Below are positions 6,575 through 12,737 of a DNA stretch of 41,328 bases, one piece after another. This stretch comes from a virus: the IMG/VR virus record IMGVR_UViG_3300042455_001689, positions 1-41,328 of that record, one strand, 5' to 3'. Within the stretch, counting starts at the first letter, position 1; each line of letters starts with the position of its first letter. Below the pieces are notes generated by a model. It was not told where the DNA came from. It did not search any database and saw only the letters and a program-made list of their open reading frames with translations. The position numbers and the translations under genes were made by a program.

Positions 6575-6840
6575 TGCTCCACCTCGTAGAAATTCCCGCG
6601 AAACTCAATACGCTTGCCGGACTTGGTAATGTAGCTCGAATAGAGCTTACCGCAGTACCTACCGGATAGGTCTTGGTAGTCGATGCCGTCGAAATGCACG
6701 GTGTAAAGTTGGGGCTCTTTGGGGTTCGCTAGTTCTCCTCCGACTCGCCATAGCAGGGCTGCCACCCACCCCAAGCAAACGACGATCATAAGAGCAACGC
6801 AAGCGAACGTAATAAACTCTCGCCGGAATTCGCTTTTCAC
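6571..6840 (-). CDS. Single-span membrane protein
   Basis: 89 aa from GTG 6840, with GGAGG seven bases upstream. After a short charged start (MKSEFRREF) comes one hydrophobic span (residues about 10-33, ending WVAALLWRVGG), then a soluble beta-type domain of about 50 residues. The N-terminus is basic, which predicts the soluble part outside the cytoplasm. The function is unknown. It overlaps the genes on each side (GTGA and ATGA). Confidence 0.65.
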   Translation of the reverse strand: MKSEFRREFITFACVALMIVVCLGWVAALLWRVGGELANPKEPQLYTVHFDGIDYQDLSGRYCGKLYSSYITKSGKRIEFRGNFYEVEQ

Positions 6841-7397
6841 TCTGTCACCTCCACCCCGAAGGGGCTGCCGTCGTCGAAGGTCTTGCCTTCCGAAAACATC
6901 TGCCTGTATGAAATCGCCTTTCCGTCAATGGTCCAAACGCCGTCATCGCTGTAAGAGGAGACGCGAAAACACCCTGCTGGTGGCGTGTCTTTTGTGTCGT
7001 GCTTGTGGCTCCTTTGAATCCACCGATCCCGATGAGGTTCATACTCCGCCGCATTCGCAAAATGCCGATACTGCTTGTGTCGCTCGATCTTGCGAATGAT
7101 GATGTAGGCGTAACCATGAAAAACAAGATTGCAGATTATAGGCTGCCCATTCATGCCAAGGTAGAACTCCCCATTGGTCGGACAACCCACCCTCACCAAC
7201 TCCCAGCCGTCTGGAATTCCTTCGATACTACTCACCTTGCACCTCGCTTGCTCAATTGCCTTAATCGCCAACGTAAAAACATCTTCGCCGTTCGGGCCCC
7301 CGGTAACACCTAGAGCCTTCCATAGCCTATCTAACTGCCCGTGATACTGCGCTGGAGTCAATCCAAATTCCAAGTACGCTTCTGCTAGACTACTCAC
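6837..7397 (-). CDS. Hypothetical protein
   Basis: 186 aa from GTG 7397, with AAGGAGG upstream inside the end of recT. The N-terminal 65 residues are helical (MSSLAEAYLEFGLTPAQYHGQLDRLWKALG). The rest is mixed, with tryptophan- and tyrosine-rich beta segments (GWELVRVGCPTNGEFYLG; YRHFANAAEYEPHRDRW). No family is recognised. Direct coupling to recT suggests it belongs to the recombination and early gene set, but nothing in the sequence shows its role. Confidence 0.65.
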   Translation of the reverse strand: MSSLAEAYLEFGLTPAQYHGQLDRLWKALGVTGGPNGEDVFTLAIKAIEQARCKVSSIEGIPDGWELVRVGCPTNGEFYLGMNGQPIICNLVFHGYAYIIIRKIERHKQYRHFANAAEYEPHRDRWIQRSHKHDTKDTPPAGCFRVSSYSDDGVWTIDGKAISYRQMFSEGKTFDDGSPFGVEVTE

Positions 7398-8295
7398 CCT
7401 GCACCTCCTTATTTTCCTTAACCGTCAATTTGCCGACCGACCGCGAAACAACTTCGCCGTCAACGATGTCGGACTGAACATCCGCCGCCAAAGCTCGCTG
7501 GGCCTCGGTATCGTCGATCACGCACCAAGCCCGGCCAATTGCGTAGTGCATCGCCGTTTTCATCGCCTGTGGCGTATACCATGCGTGCCAAGGGCTAGAC
7601 GCCTTAGCCCAATCGTTCTTCGGGTTTTCAGCGAATCGGTACGAATCGGAAGTATCCCGCCGTTCGTTGATGAGTTTCTTCGGAACCCAGCCCGAACAAA
7701 CTAGATTGCCCGTGTCGAGTCGCTTCACCTGGACAATCACCCCGCGAAGCTCCGCCTCTGTGATCGGTGGATTGTCTAGGTCCATTGACCGAACAACTAC
7801 GTCCCCTGCTTCGGTCACCTCGATTACGTCGGTGTAACTTATAGGAATCGCGACCATGTGAGAGCCTGCACGGTTCGCTAAAGCAGCTAGCCCTCGATGG
7901 CTCAATTGATACGTCAACTGCGGGTCTTCGCCCTTACGAGGGCTCCTAGGGATCGCATAGGCCAAAGCCGCCGCCCCTGTCCCCGGATAGATTCCCGTCA
8001 GGGCAGAAATCGCGACTACCTGCCCAATGCTCTGGGCAGTGCATTTATCAAATGCCGATGGATCTCTGGCGCTTTCCTTGACCGCCGCTAGGGCCGCCGC
8101 CACTCGTCCGGTCGCTTCCTTTGCCCTGGCCTCACCAACGACACTTACAAGCATCGGGAAGCTAATTTCGTAGCATCGCTCTCGAAAGGTCGCTGGTCTC
8201 GCAGGTTTGGTTATCGCCCCTGCGTTTTGATCGCTCGCAAGCGGGATCTCCACCGCTGCGGGCTTGTCGGTCGTTGTTGTCTTTTCGGTACTCAT
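7390..8295 (-). CDS. recT: RecT-like single-strand annealing protein
   Basis: 301 aa from ATG 8295 (MSTEKTTTTDK); the longer frame from 8448 reads across the nuclease gene and was rejected. The core is typical of the RecT family: SFPMLVSVVG, IYPGTGAAALAYAIPRS, LTYQLSHRGLAALANRAG, then KNDWAKASSPWHAWYTPQAMKTAMHYAI. These proteins coat ssDNA and anneal complementary strands. The nuclease that makes the ssDNA is the gene directly upstream, so the pair is a RecE/RecT-type recombination module. Spacing is 1 nt. Confidence 0.92.
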   Translation of the reverse strand: MSTEKTTTTDKPAAVEIPLASDQNAGAITKPARPATFRERCYEISFPMLVSVVGEARAKEATGRVAAALAAVKESARDPSAFDKCTAQSIGQVVAISALTGIYPGTGAAALAYAIPRSPRKGEDPQLTYQLSHRGLAALANRAGSHMVAIPISYTDVIEVTEAGDVVVRSMDLDNPPITEAELRGVIVQVKRLDTGNLVCSGWVPKKLINERRDTSDSYRFAENPKNDWAKASSPWHAWYTPQAMKTAMHYAIGRAWCVIDDTEAQRALAADVQSDIVDGEVVSRSVGKLTVKENKEVQGE

Positions 8296-8296
8296 C

Positions 8297-9142
8297 TTAC
8301 TTTCGTCTCCTGGTTGGAACATTAATTGGAAACACGCCTCGCTGCCAATCGCTAAGCCAATCGTTCTTGGCCTTGCGATCGATGTACTCTTCGATAAGGG
8401 CTTCGTACTCCGACCGCCCTCGTTGGATCGATTCGGCGTCCAGTTCATAGACAGCCGCCTCGTATGGTTCTTTGGATCGAACTACTCCGAATAGGAATCG
8501 GAACGGTTCGCCGTACTTGGCTTCCATCGCGTCGCTGTAGATCGCCGCTTGCCTGTGATACCCGAAGTCCTCAGCCGACCAGCCCCAAGCGTACGGGCTA
8601 GGGTCGCTCGTGGTTTTCAGGTCGATAATCAGCCGCTCCGAAGGGCAAACGAAATCGATCTTGCATTTCAGGTCGACCTTGCCGCTGTCGGTCTCGTACT
8701 CCATCGCGTACTCCGACTCGAAAAGTTTCTTAGCCATCGATGCCATAATCGCCGCGATCTCAGGGTGAGCCTGGAAGGCCTTGGCGATTGCTAGCGACTC
8801 GGCGAACTCTTCTTGCAGCAGGATAATTCGAGCATCTTCGTACATTGCCCGGCCTAGCCACGATTCAAACGTTTTCGAGTCGCGTCCGTAGGGCCTGCCA
8901 GTCGATGCGTTAATAGGGCCAGTCTCAATTCGGTACTTATCATCGAATTCGTCAGGCTCTAGGGCCAGCATGTGAACCGCCGAGCCCAAGAGCATCGCAT
9001 CGGTCTCCTGGCCCTTCATTTCGCCCGTCACGAATCGCTTGTAGAACTCAGTCGGCGAACGCTTGAGGACCGATAGCGAACTATTCGACAGGGCCTTGAT
9101 TGCGTGATAACCTACTGGCCCGCCGTCGTTAGGTTGCGTCAT
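8297..9142 (-). CDS. RecE-like PD-(D/E)XK exonuclease
   Basis: 281 aa from ATG 9142. The fold markers are in order: GSAVHMLALEP (53-62), which holds the conserved His; a KVDLKCKID stretch (155-163); IIDLKT (172-177), with the catalytic Asp174 and Lys176; and YHRQAAIY (195-202), with the conserved Gln. This matches the phage RecE C-terminal (exonuclease VIII type) family, which degrades one strand of dsDNA from ends. It lies immediately upstream of recT, the usual partner. Confidence 0.88.
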   Translation of the reverse strand: MTQPNDGGPVGYHAIKALSNSSLSVLKRSPTEFYKRFVTGEMKGQETDAMLLGSAVHMLALEPDEFDDKYRIETGPINASTGRPYGRDSKTFESWLGRAMYEDARIILLQEEFAESLAIAKAFQAHPEIAAIMASMAKKLFESEYAMEYETDSGKVDLKCKIDFVCPSERLIIDLKTTSDPSPYAWGWSAEDFGYHRQAAIYSDAMEAKYGEPFRFLFGVVRSKEPYEAAVYELDAESIQRGRSEYEALIEEYIDRKAKNDWLSDWQRGVFPINVPTRRRK

Positions 9143-9314
9143 GTTTTGCCGCCTTTCTCCTTGGGGCTTTGGTCAGTCTAGGAACGTAGTTTTCCGAATC
9201 GCGACCTTTGAATCCCCCTCGCTTCAAATCCTTGCGAGATTTGCCGATCCTGTTAAGTTCCTTTTCGCTCGCGATCATCGCAAGCCAAGCCAATCTCATT
9301 GTTCGTCCAATCAT
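9129..9314 (-). CDS. Small basic protein
   Basis: 61 aa from ATG 9314 (MIGRTMRLAWLAM), with GAAAGGCG as ribosome-binding site; the longer frame from 9413 would read through the tRNA-like gene. The N-terminus is mildly hydrophobic and the rest very basic (KELNRIGKSRKDLKRGGFKGRD; KAPRRKAAK), consistent with nucleic-acid binding. No family is recognised. It overlaps the exonuclease start by 14 nt. Confidence 0.6.
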   Translation of the reverse strand: MIGRTMRLAWLAMIASEKELNRIGKSRKDLKRGGFKGRDSENYVPRLTKAPRRKAAKHDAT

Positions 9315-9351
9315 GCTATTTCGCCTTTCAAGAGTACCAAACTCAAACCAA

Positions 9352-9428
9352 ATCCGACGGCGGGAATCGAACCCGCAAGACTTGTGATCCCTACGAGGGC
9401 AAGCCGTTACCAATTACACCACGTCGGA
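9352..9428 (-). tRNA. tRNA-like gene, Thr(CGT)-like, with a 4-nt bulge in the anticodon stem
   Basis: 77 nt. The 7-bp acceptor stem is perfect (9422-9428 with 9353-9359). The T-arm is canonical (5-bp stem, loop TTCGATT) and the D-loop has TAATTGGTAA. The anticodon loop reads CTCGTAG, which would be anticodon CGU (Thr). The stem TTGCC pairs with GG and CAA only if ATCA is looped out. Without those four bases the length would be the canonical 73. The D-stem is weak and no CCA is encoded. It may be an odd functional tRNA, a decaying one or a tRNA mimic. Confidence 0.5.
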
Positions 9429-9430
9429 TA

Positions 9431-9557
9431 GCTAGCCTCAGCCTGCACCAACTGACTTAGCTTCGGTCGATAGGGCTGGATGAAAGCCCATGCTCGTACC
9501 GCGCACCACTTTTTTAGGCTCAGACGCCACGGGTCAAGCAGACCGAAGAGACGCTAG
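9431..9557 (-). ncRNA. Structured RNA candidate sharing a core with 2696-2893, two bases upstream of the tRNA-like gene
   Basis: About 127 nt closed by CTAGC/GCTAG (9553-9557 with 9432-9436) and by a perfect 8-bp stem (9541-9548 with 9461-9468). Inside are the 17-nt core 9492-9508, identical to 2806-2822, and a 5-bp hairpin just 3' of it (GGGCT/AGCCC). The core-hairpin-TATCGACCG order is the same as at 2.8 kb, while the hairpin bases differ. It starts at the stop of the 9554 gene and ends next to the tRNA-like 5' end, so both may be cut from one transcript. Function unknown. Confidence 0.55.
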
Positions 9558-10273
9558 GGGGCTTTGGCACTGTAACCGCGATCGGTAATTGTCAGCAAGT
9601 ATCCCGCTGGAGTCTCGATCGTATCGCCGACCTGCAAAACGTAGTGCTTCGGCTCGGGCTTCGGTTGCTCGGCAGGCGTAAGCCAGTTTACGTGAAAATG
9701 CCATTGCGTGGTGTCAGTAACGAGCACTTGCTGAGGGTAGCCGCAACGAAACTTTGAAATCTGAGTTATCCTTCCGTCGTACTCGTCCATGGGGCTCGTC
9801 CACGAAAGGCGAGTATTCGCGACGCCTGGAGAGGGCTTTGCGATCTTAACCCAATCGCCGACTTTAAAAACTGGCTTCGGTTGCTCGATTCGCCGGCGAT
9901 ACCAGACACCCCCGGCTTGAGTGGGGTTGCATCCGCTCCTTAGCTCGATCCAACCCATCGATCGGTCGAACGCAAAATCACCGCCCTGTACCGGCTCATC
10001 GGGAAACTTCTCCAGCAGCCTGTACCCTTCGCCCGGCTCGGGCTTGTCGAGGAACCATTGCGGGGGGGCGTAGACCTGGCAGTGGGTCCATCCTGACCTA
10101 GATTCGTCGAGCCAAGGGAAGCAATTATGGTTAGCCCACCCACCGAGCCGCGAAGCGTAAATCCATCTATCTTCGACGCCATCCCGAAACCTCGCCTCAA
10201 CCGTTACGCCATTCATAACTCTGGTAACGTGCTCTGACGTTGCCGGAACCCAAAACTGTTCGATGTAGTTCAT
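9554..10273 (-). CDS. Hypothetical protein with phage YRxLE/W...YRR domain and an SH3-like segment
   Basis: 239 aa from ATG 10273 (MNYIEQFWVP), with AAGGGG upstream. The centre has the widespread phage pattern GEGYRLLEKFPDEPVQGGDF...W...VWYRRR (about 92-142), found alone or repeated in many phage proteins. The following VGDWVKIAKPSPG...MDEYDGRITQISKF looks like a small barrel (KOW or SH3 type). The C-terminus has a second short barrel-like part (LQVGDTIETPAGYLLTI). No catalytic motif is seen. The function is unknown. Confidence 0.7.
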   Translation of the reverse strand: MNYIEQFWVPATSEHVTRVMNGVTVEARFRDGVEDRWIYASRLGGWANHNCFPWLDESRSGWTHCQVYAPPQWFLDKPEPGEGYRLLEKFPDEPVQGGDFAFDRSMGWIELRSGCNPTQAGGVWYRRRIEQPKPVFKVGDWVKIAKPSPGVANTRLSWTSPMDEYDGRITQISKFRCGYPQQVLVTDTTQWHFHVNWLTPAEQPKPEPKHYVLQVGDTIETPAGYLLTITDRGYSAKAP

Positions 10274-10668
10274 TTCAACAACCCCTTGATTTCCATTTCG
10301 CATTTAAGACAACTCTGTCGGGTCAGTGCTACATTGCACCGAGGACACCAATAAACATCGGCAGCAGCTTTGGTGTTGGCCCACTGCCTTCGTGGTTTAT
10401 GAGGCTTGATCGACATAACCAAAGCCGCTAGCCGTCGATTCGTTCGCAGTTCCTTTTTCGCGTCTGGGCTCTTGTCGAGGATCTCCTGGCGAAACAATTC
10501 TGCCTGGGCCAAGTACCGCTCGGCTCGCTCTGGAATCCGCTCGGCGTGAGCCATGCAAATCTCCATTCGGTCGACACCCTGCCGGGTCAATCGATAGCAC
10601 TTGGGGCATAGAGCCCTGTTCGGTGTCTCGAATTGATCGGTGCATATCTTGCATTTTTTCGCCACCAT
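10270..10668 (-). CDS. Double zinc-ribbon protein
   Basis: 132 aa from ATG 10668, or 131 aa from GTG 10665, which is better spaced from GGAGG. An N-terminal CKIC...CPKC pair (residues about 6-24) and a C-terminal CPRC...CLKC pair (about 108-123) suggest one zinc site at each end around a basic helical middle. DNA or RNA binding is likely but not shown. It overlaps the next gene by 4 nt. Another frame over its 5' two-thirds could encode a lipoprotein (10397-10744). Confidence 0.7.
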   Translation of the reverse strand: MVAKKCKICTDQFETPNRALCPKCYRLTRQGVDRMEICMAHAERIPERAERYLAQAELFRQEILDKSPDAKKELRTNRRLAALVMSIKPHKPRRQWANTKAAADVYWCPRCNVALTRQSCLKCEMEIKGLLK

Positions 10669-10744
10669 TAACCTCCATCATCTCGTACTGAACCGGAGCG
10701 GACTTGCAACCAGCAAGCACCGCTAGAAGTACTAGGAATCGCAT
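10397..10744 (-). CDS. Possible small lipoprotein overlapping the zinc-ribbon gene
   Basis: The frame starting at ATG 10744 begins MRFLVLLAVLAGCKSAP, a near-ideal lipoprotein signal with lipobox LAGC, and continues for 115 codons. Most of it lies out of frame over the zinc-ribbon gene, so the C-terminal two-thirds may be a shadow. Phages often encode an outer-membrane spanin lipoprotein in an overlapping frame, which would fit. The start overlaps the end of a 28-residue membrane ORF. The ribosome-binding site is weak. The N-terminal signal supports it more than the rest. Confidence 0.4.
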   Translation of the reverse strand: MRFLVLLAVLAGCKSAPVQYEMMEVNGGEKMQDMHRSIRDTEQGSMPQVLSIDPAGCRPNGDLHGSRRADSRASRAVLGPGRIVSPGDPRQEPRREKGTANESTASGFGYVDQAS

Positions 10745-10818
10745 AAAGCCGCCACTGTTGAAAGCAACACTAGAACCGCCGCACAAACGCCGCCAAGGTT
10801 GAGTAGTTCGCTAAGCAT
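10732..10818 (-). CDS. 28-residue membrane peptide
   Basis: ATG 10818, preceded by GGGGCTGATGG. It encodes a short start (MLSELLNLGG) and one hydrophobic span (VCAAVLVLLSTVAAL), then a stop. It overlaps the upstream 28-residue ORF (stop and start share 8 nt) and the lipoprotein frame downstream. Size and hydrophobicity fit a holin-like or regulatory micropeptide. Coding is inferred from the tight overlaps and the absence of any other explanation for 10745-10898. Confidence 0.45.
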   Translation of the reverse strand: MLSELLNLGGVCAAVLVLLSTVAALCDS

Positions 10819-10897
10819 CCATCAGCCCCCATAAAGTGACGCCGCAACCGAAGGAACACCCGAGGACGAAGCCTGCCAGGAAAAGTAGGGCTGTCAT
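10811..10897 (-). CDS. 28-residue membrane peptide
   Basis: ATG 10897, with GAGGT just upstream, right after the stop of the Myb-like gene (10899). It encodes MTALLFLAGFVLGCSFGCGVTLWGLMDA in outline: one glycine- and cysteine-containing hydrophobic span with a short polar end. It is followed by an overlapping second membrane peptide. No family is recognised. The chain of three small hydrophobic frames is discussed as a finding. Confidence 0.5.
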   Translation of the reverse strand: MTALLFLAGFVLGCSFGCGVTLWGLMDA

Positions 10898-10898
10898 G

Positions 10899-11231
10899 TT
10901 AGTACCTCACGTGCATCACGCCGTTAGCGTCGGTCATGTTGTAAATCTTGGTCTTAACCGCTCCTGGCTTTCGGCCTGGATATCGCTTAAGAAACCTTTC
11001 GGCTGCGTGCTTTTGCGATCCGCATTGATTCATGCACTCGACTAGGTGCTCCTGTTGCGCAATAGACCATTCCTCTATTTTTCGCTTTGGTTTTGCCGCC
11101 CTTTGTGGCTCGGCTTGCATCAACTGCTCTACCTTCGGCTCATCGTCGCTTGCCCAAAATTCCGCACAAAGCTCCTGCCACTCTCGGGGCCAGGATTGAA
11201 AGGCTTTCAGGGCCTCGAATTTGTTTTTCAT
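10899..11231 (-). CDS. Small protein with Myb/SANT-like helix-turn-helix
   Basis: 110 aa from ATG 11231, with GGAGGATGGATAG upstream, a leader form repeated at 13021. The C-terminal half (IEEWSIAQQEHLVECMNQCGSQKHAAERFLKRYPGRKPGAVKTKIYNM, residues about 52-99) has the spacing of a SANT/Myb three-helix unit, where the WS...L, AA..F and R...AVKTKI elements mark the helices. It probably binds DNA. The target is unknown. The N-terminus is helical with a KAFQSWPREWQELCAEFW segment. Confidence 0.6.
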   Translation of the reverse strand: MKNKFEALKAFQSWPREWQELCAEFWASDDEPKVEQLMQAEPQRAAKPKRKIEEWSIAQQEHLVECMNQCGSQKHAAERFLKRYPGRKPGAVKTKIYNMTDANGVMHVRY

Positions 11232-11248
11232 CTATCCATCCTCCAAAG

Positions 11249-11584
11249 TTAAACCACTTCCAACTCAATTCGCAACGACACCGCGTCGTCAGCGTCTATA
11301 GGCCCGCAAGCCTCGATCTCCCACTTCTGCCCGCTAGCCAACGATAGGCCAGATACCAAGCGCTCGGCTAGAGCCTCTGAGCATCGAATGCCGGGGTCCA
11401 TGTCGCGACCCACAAAGACCTGATCTAGCATCGATGGTATTGGGTTGTCGAATACTTCGATCGTCCACCACGCCGCACCCGCGACGCTTGAGGGCTGATC
11501 GAAACTACACTTCGCGATTCGCGTAAGCTTGCTGGACTTGTCGCGGGTCTTGCGAACGATCGCTAGTAGGTAGATAGGGTCCAT
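11249..11584 (-). CDS. Hypothetical protein
   Basis: 111 aa from ATG 11584, which shares one base with the stop of the preceding gene (TGATG); GAGGTG is the ribosome-binding site. It contains DPIYLLAIVRKTRDKSSKLTRIAKCSFDQ, a tryptophan pair (AAWWTIEVFDN) and a beta-type C-terminus. The pattern suggests a small alpha/beta protein. No family is recognised. Confidence 0.6.
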   Translation of the reverse strand: MDPIYLLAIVRKTRDKSSKLTRIAKCSFDQPSSVAGAAWWTIEVFDNPIPSMLDQVFVGRDMDPGIRCSEALAERLVSGLSLASGQKWEIEACGPIDADDAVSLRIELEVV

Positions 11585-12021
11585 CAAAGCACCTCAATTT
11601 CGCTTATCAGGATTTCATCGTCGGCGTTTGAAAACAGAAAATGCCGTTCGCCTATTGCAACCACAATATCATCGAGCCCGCAAGCCTTGCGCAAGTCCAT
11701 GAAAGCGTCGAGCGATTGGCTTTCCTCCTCCATCGCTAGGTCCATGACATCGCAAGCCGACTTGTAAGCCTTCGCCGCCTCGGCTAGTGCCTTGCGTGGG
11801 TCCGGATCTGCCGAGACCCCTGCCGGGGCTTCTAGGGGGACTAGGTCGCTGTCACTTGGTTGCCTGTGGCTGCCGTGGTAGCCGTCTTCCGTCCACGTAA
11901 GAGTAAACTTACTGCCGTCCGGATGCGTGACTTCGCCAGCCCACTTCCAGATGCCCAAATCTATCGGTCGAACATTCTCGACCGGATATCCGCCGCGTGT
12001 TTTAGGTTGCCACTTGCTCAT
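11584..12021 (-). CDS. KPxTxGG...DLV domain protein, paralogue 2, with helical C-terminus
   Basis: 145 aa. I chose ATG 12021 (MSKWQPKTRGG); an ATG and a GTG one and two codons upstream are alternatives. The first 62 residues are the same domain as 6347-6574 and 39700-39927 (WQPKTRGGYPVENV, W-AGEVTHPDGS, DGYHGSH, SDSDLVPL). An added helical region follows, rich in Ala and Glu and ending in a short beta segment (AIGERHFLFSNADDEILISEIEVL). It is the first protein gene after the tRNA-like array at 12.05-12.81 kb. Function unknown. Confidence 0.7.
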   Translation of the reverse strand: MSKWQPKTRGGYPVENVRPIDLGIWKWAGEVTHPDGSKFTLTWTEDGYHGSHRQPSDSDLVPLEAPAGVSADPDPRKALAEAAKAYKSACDVMDLAMEEESQSLDAFMDLRKACGLDDIVVAIGERHFLFSNADDEILISEIEVL

Positions 12022-12046
12022 CATCACTCCAAGGTAAAAGTAAAAA

Positions 12047-12158
12047 GGATCGGGCAGGGTTGGCTACCTGCTTGGGTGTCGCATGCTGACTTATTGGGTC
12101 GTCGCTTTTTTACTCACCCCGCACATTCGCGTCGTAGTTGCCGCCACGCCGCCGATCC
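12047..12158 (-). ncRNA. tRNA-like RNA element P1 with a replaced anticodon region
   Basis: 112 nt. A perfect 7-bp end stem (GGATCGG 12158-12152 with CCGATCC 12053-12047) acts like an acceptor stem. A D-arm-like hairpin follows (CGTGG, loop CGGCAA, CTACG). A T-arm-like hairpin lies directly before the 3' acceptor strand (GCAGG, loop TAGCCAAC, CCTGC). Between them, instead of an anticodon arm, lies about 60 nt with GGGT/ACCC and GCGAC/GTC-GC pairings that appear interleaved, plus an A-rich loop. It is homologous to P2 (12303-12404) in both arms. No CCA is encoded. Confidence 0.5.
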
Positions 12159-12302
12159 TCGCGGCTACCCAGATTTCAATCTGCCGCGTAACGTGAAAGC
12201 TGCTGGGCTCAGTCGGTGCCGCTTATCCTGCTAAGCGGACCAATTGCAGTATTTTTCTCCCTTGCGAGATAGGTCTGTCGACCAACCAGGATGCAACTCA
12301 AA
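12159..12302 (-). ncRNA. Hairpin-rich spacer between tRNA-like elements P2 and P1
   Basis: 144 nt with no usable reading frame. On the minus strand it contains a TTGCA/TGCAA outer stem enclosing GGTC/GACC and TCTC/GAGA hairpins, a perfect 7-bp hairpin CCGCTTA/TAAGCGG with a 6-nt loop, and CGCGGC/GCCGCG enclosing an AGAT/ATCT hairpin. The density of stems matches its neighbours, so it is probably part of the same structured transcript. No individual RNA family is recognised. Confidence 0.4.
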
Positions 12303-12404
12303 GGATCGTGCGGGATTGGCTACCCGCTTTGCTGGACTTCGTTAGTGGTATGCCGTCCAGCGTTTCACCACTTCCCGTCGTGGTTACCGCCACGCCGCCG
12401 ATCC
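12303..12404 (-). ncRNA. tRNA-like RNA element P2 carrying an H-type pseudoknot in place of the anticodon arm
   Basis: 102 nt. End stem GGATCG/CGATCC (6 bp). D-arm-like hairpin CGTGG, loop CGGTAA, CCACG. T-arm-like hairpin GCGGG, loop TAGCCAAT, CCCGC. Between them are two interleaved perfect stems: 6 bp (12367-12372 with 12344-12349) and 7 bp (12355-12361 with 12331-12337), with loops of 5, 5 and 6 nt, which is ideal H-type geometry. GG of the first loop could meet CC of the other, like the D-loop/T-loop contact of tRNA. Its 3' neighbour P1 has the same arms. Function unknown. Confidence 0.6.
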
Positions 12405-12406
12405 AG

Positions 12407-12478
12407 CCGACCGTGAGGGACTCGAACCCTCGTCACAACGGAGCTTGCAGCCCTCTATGTGTGATCTCCAAGCGGTCG
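12407..12478 (-). tRNA. tRNA-like gene, Cys(GCA)-like, with poor D and anticodon stems
   Basis: 72 nt, two bases upstream of P2. The acceptor stem pairs in 6 of 7 positions (12472-12478 with 12408-12414). The T-arm is canonical (GAGGG, TTCGAGT, CCCTC). A CTGCAAG heptamer in the middle would be a Cys anticodon loop, but its flanks pair in only three positions and no normal D-arm forms. Instead GGAG/CTCC and TCACA/TGTGA interleave. It may be a degenerate or unusual tRNA or a mimic. No CCA is encoded. Confidence 0.4.
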
Positions 12479-12485
12479 TTGTAAA

Positions 12486-12552
12486 AGGATCGGGCAGGGG
12501 TCACACCTGCTACTCAAACGTGAAAAGGGTAATACATTACGGTATCCGATCC
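12486..12552 (-). ncRNA. tRNA-like RNA element P3, short
   Basis: 67 nt with a perfect 7-bp end stem (12546-12552 with 12487-12493) identical in sequence to that of P1, a GTAA/TTAC hairpin where a D-arm would be, and a T-arm-like hairpin GCAGG/CCTGC whose loop is TGTGACC in place of TTCGACT. The region between them has no clear anticodon stem. It ends 8 nt before the next tRNA-like element, the spacing of a tRNA cluster. Confidence 0.45.
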
Positions 12553-12737
12553 TCGCAACTGGTAGACCGTTGCCGCCTCGCTGGTTTCGCCTCCAGCCCG
12601 GCCTAACTTGCGGTTAGTTTTTCATGTTTTCTCTCCTTATGCTATGCGATTCGATCGCAGGCCAATGAAAGCTTAAACGGGCTTGAGTGTTCCACTCAGT
12701 CGAAATATCGAACCCGGTCGGCTAGTGAATGATCCAA
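12553..12737 (-). other. Hairpin-rich spacer containing a three-codon minigene (12614-12625)
   Basis: No normal gene fits here. On the minus strand there are compact hairpins: GAGTG/CACTC with loop GAA, GCGAT/ATCGC with loop CGA, GCTGG/CCAGC with an 8-nt loop, and GCAAC/GTTGC. Between them AAGGAG is followed by ATG AAA AAC TAA (12625-12614), an optimally spaced start with an immediate stop. This could be a translated minigene (Met-Lys-Asn) that stalls or marks ribosomes, or chance. The stretch lies between two tRNA-like elements. Confidence 0.35.

Noticed and set aside
9129-9413. Longer form of the 9314 gene starting at 9413
   Set aside because: It would read through the tRNA-like gene; ATG 9314 has a good ribosome-binding site.
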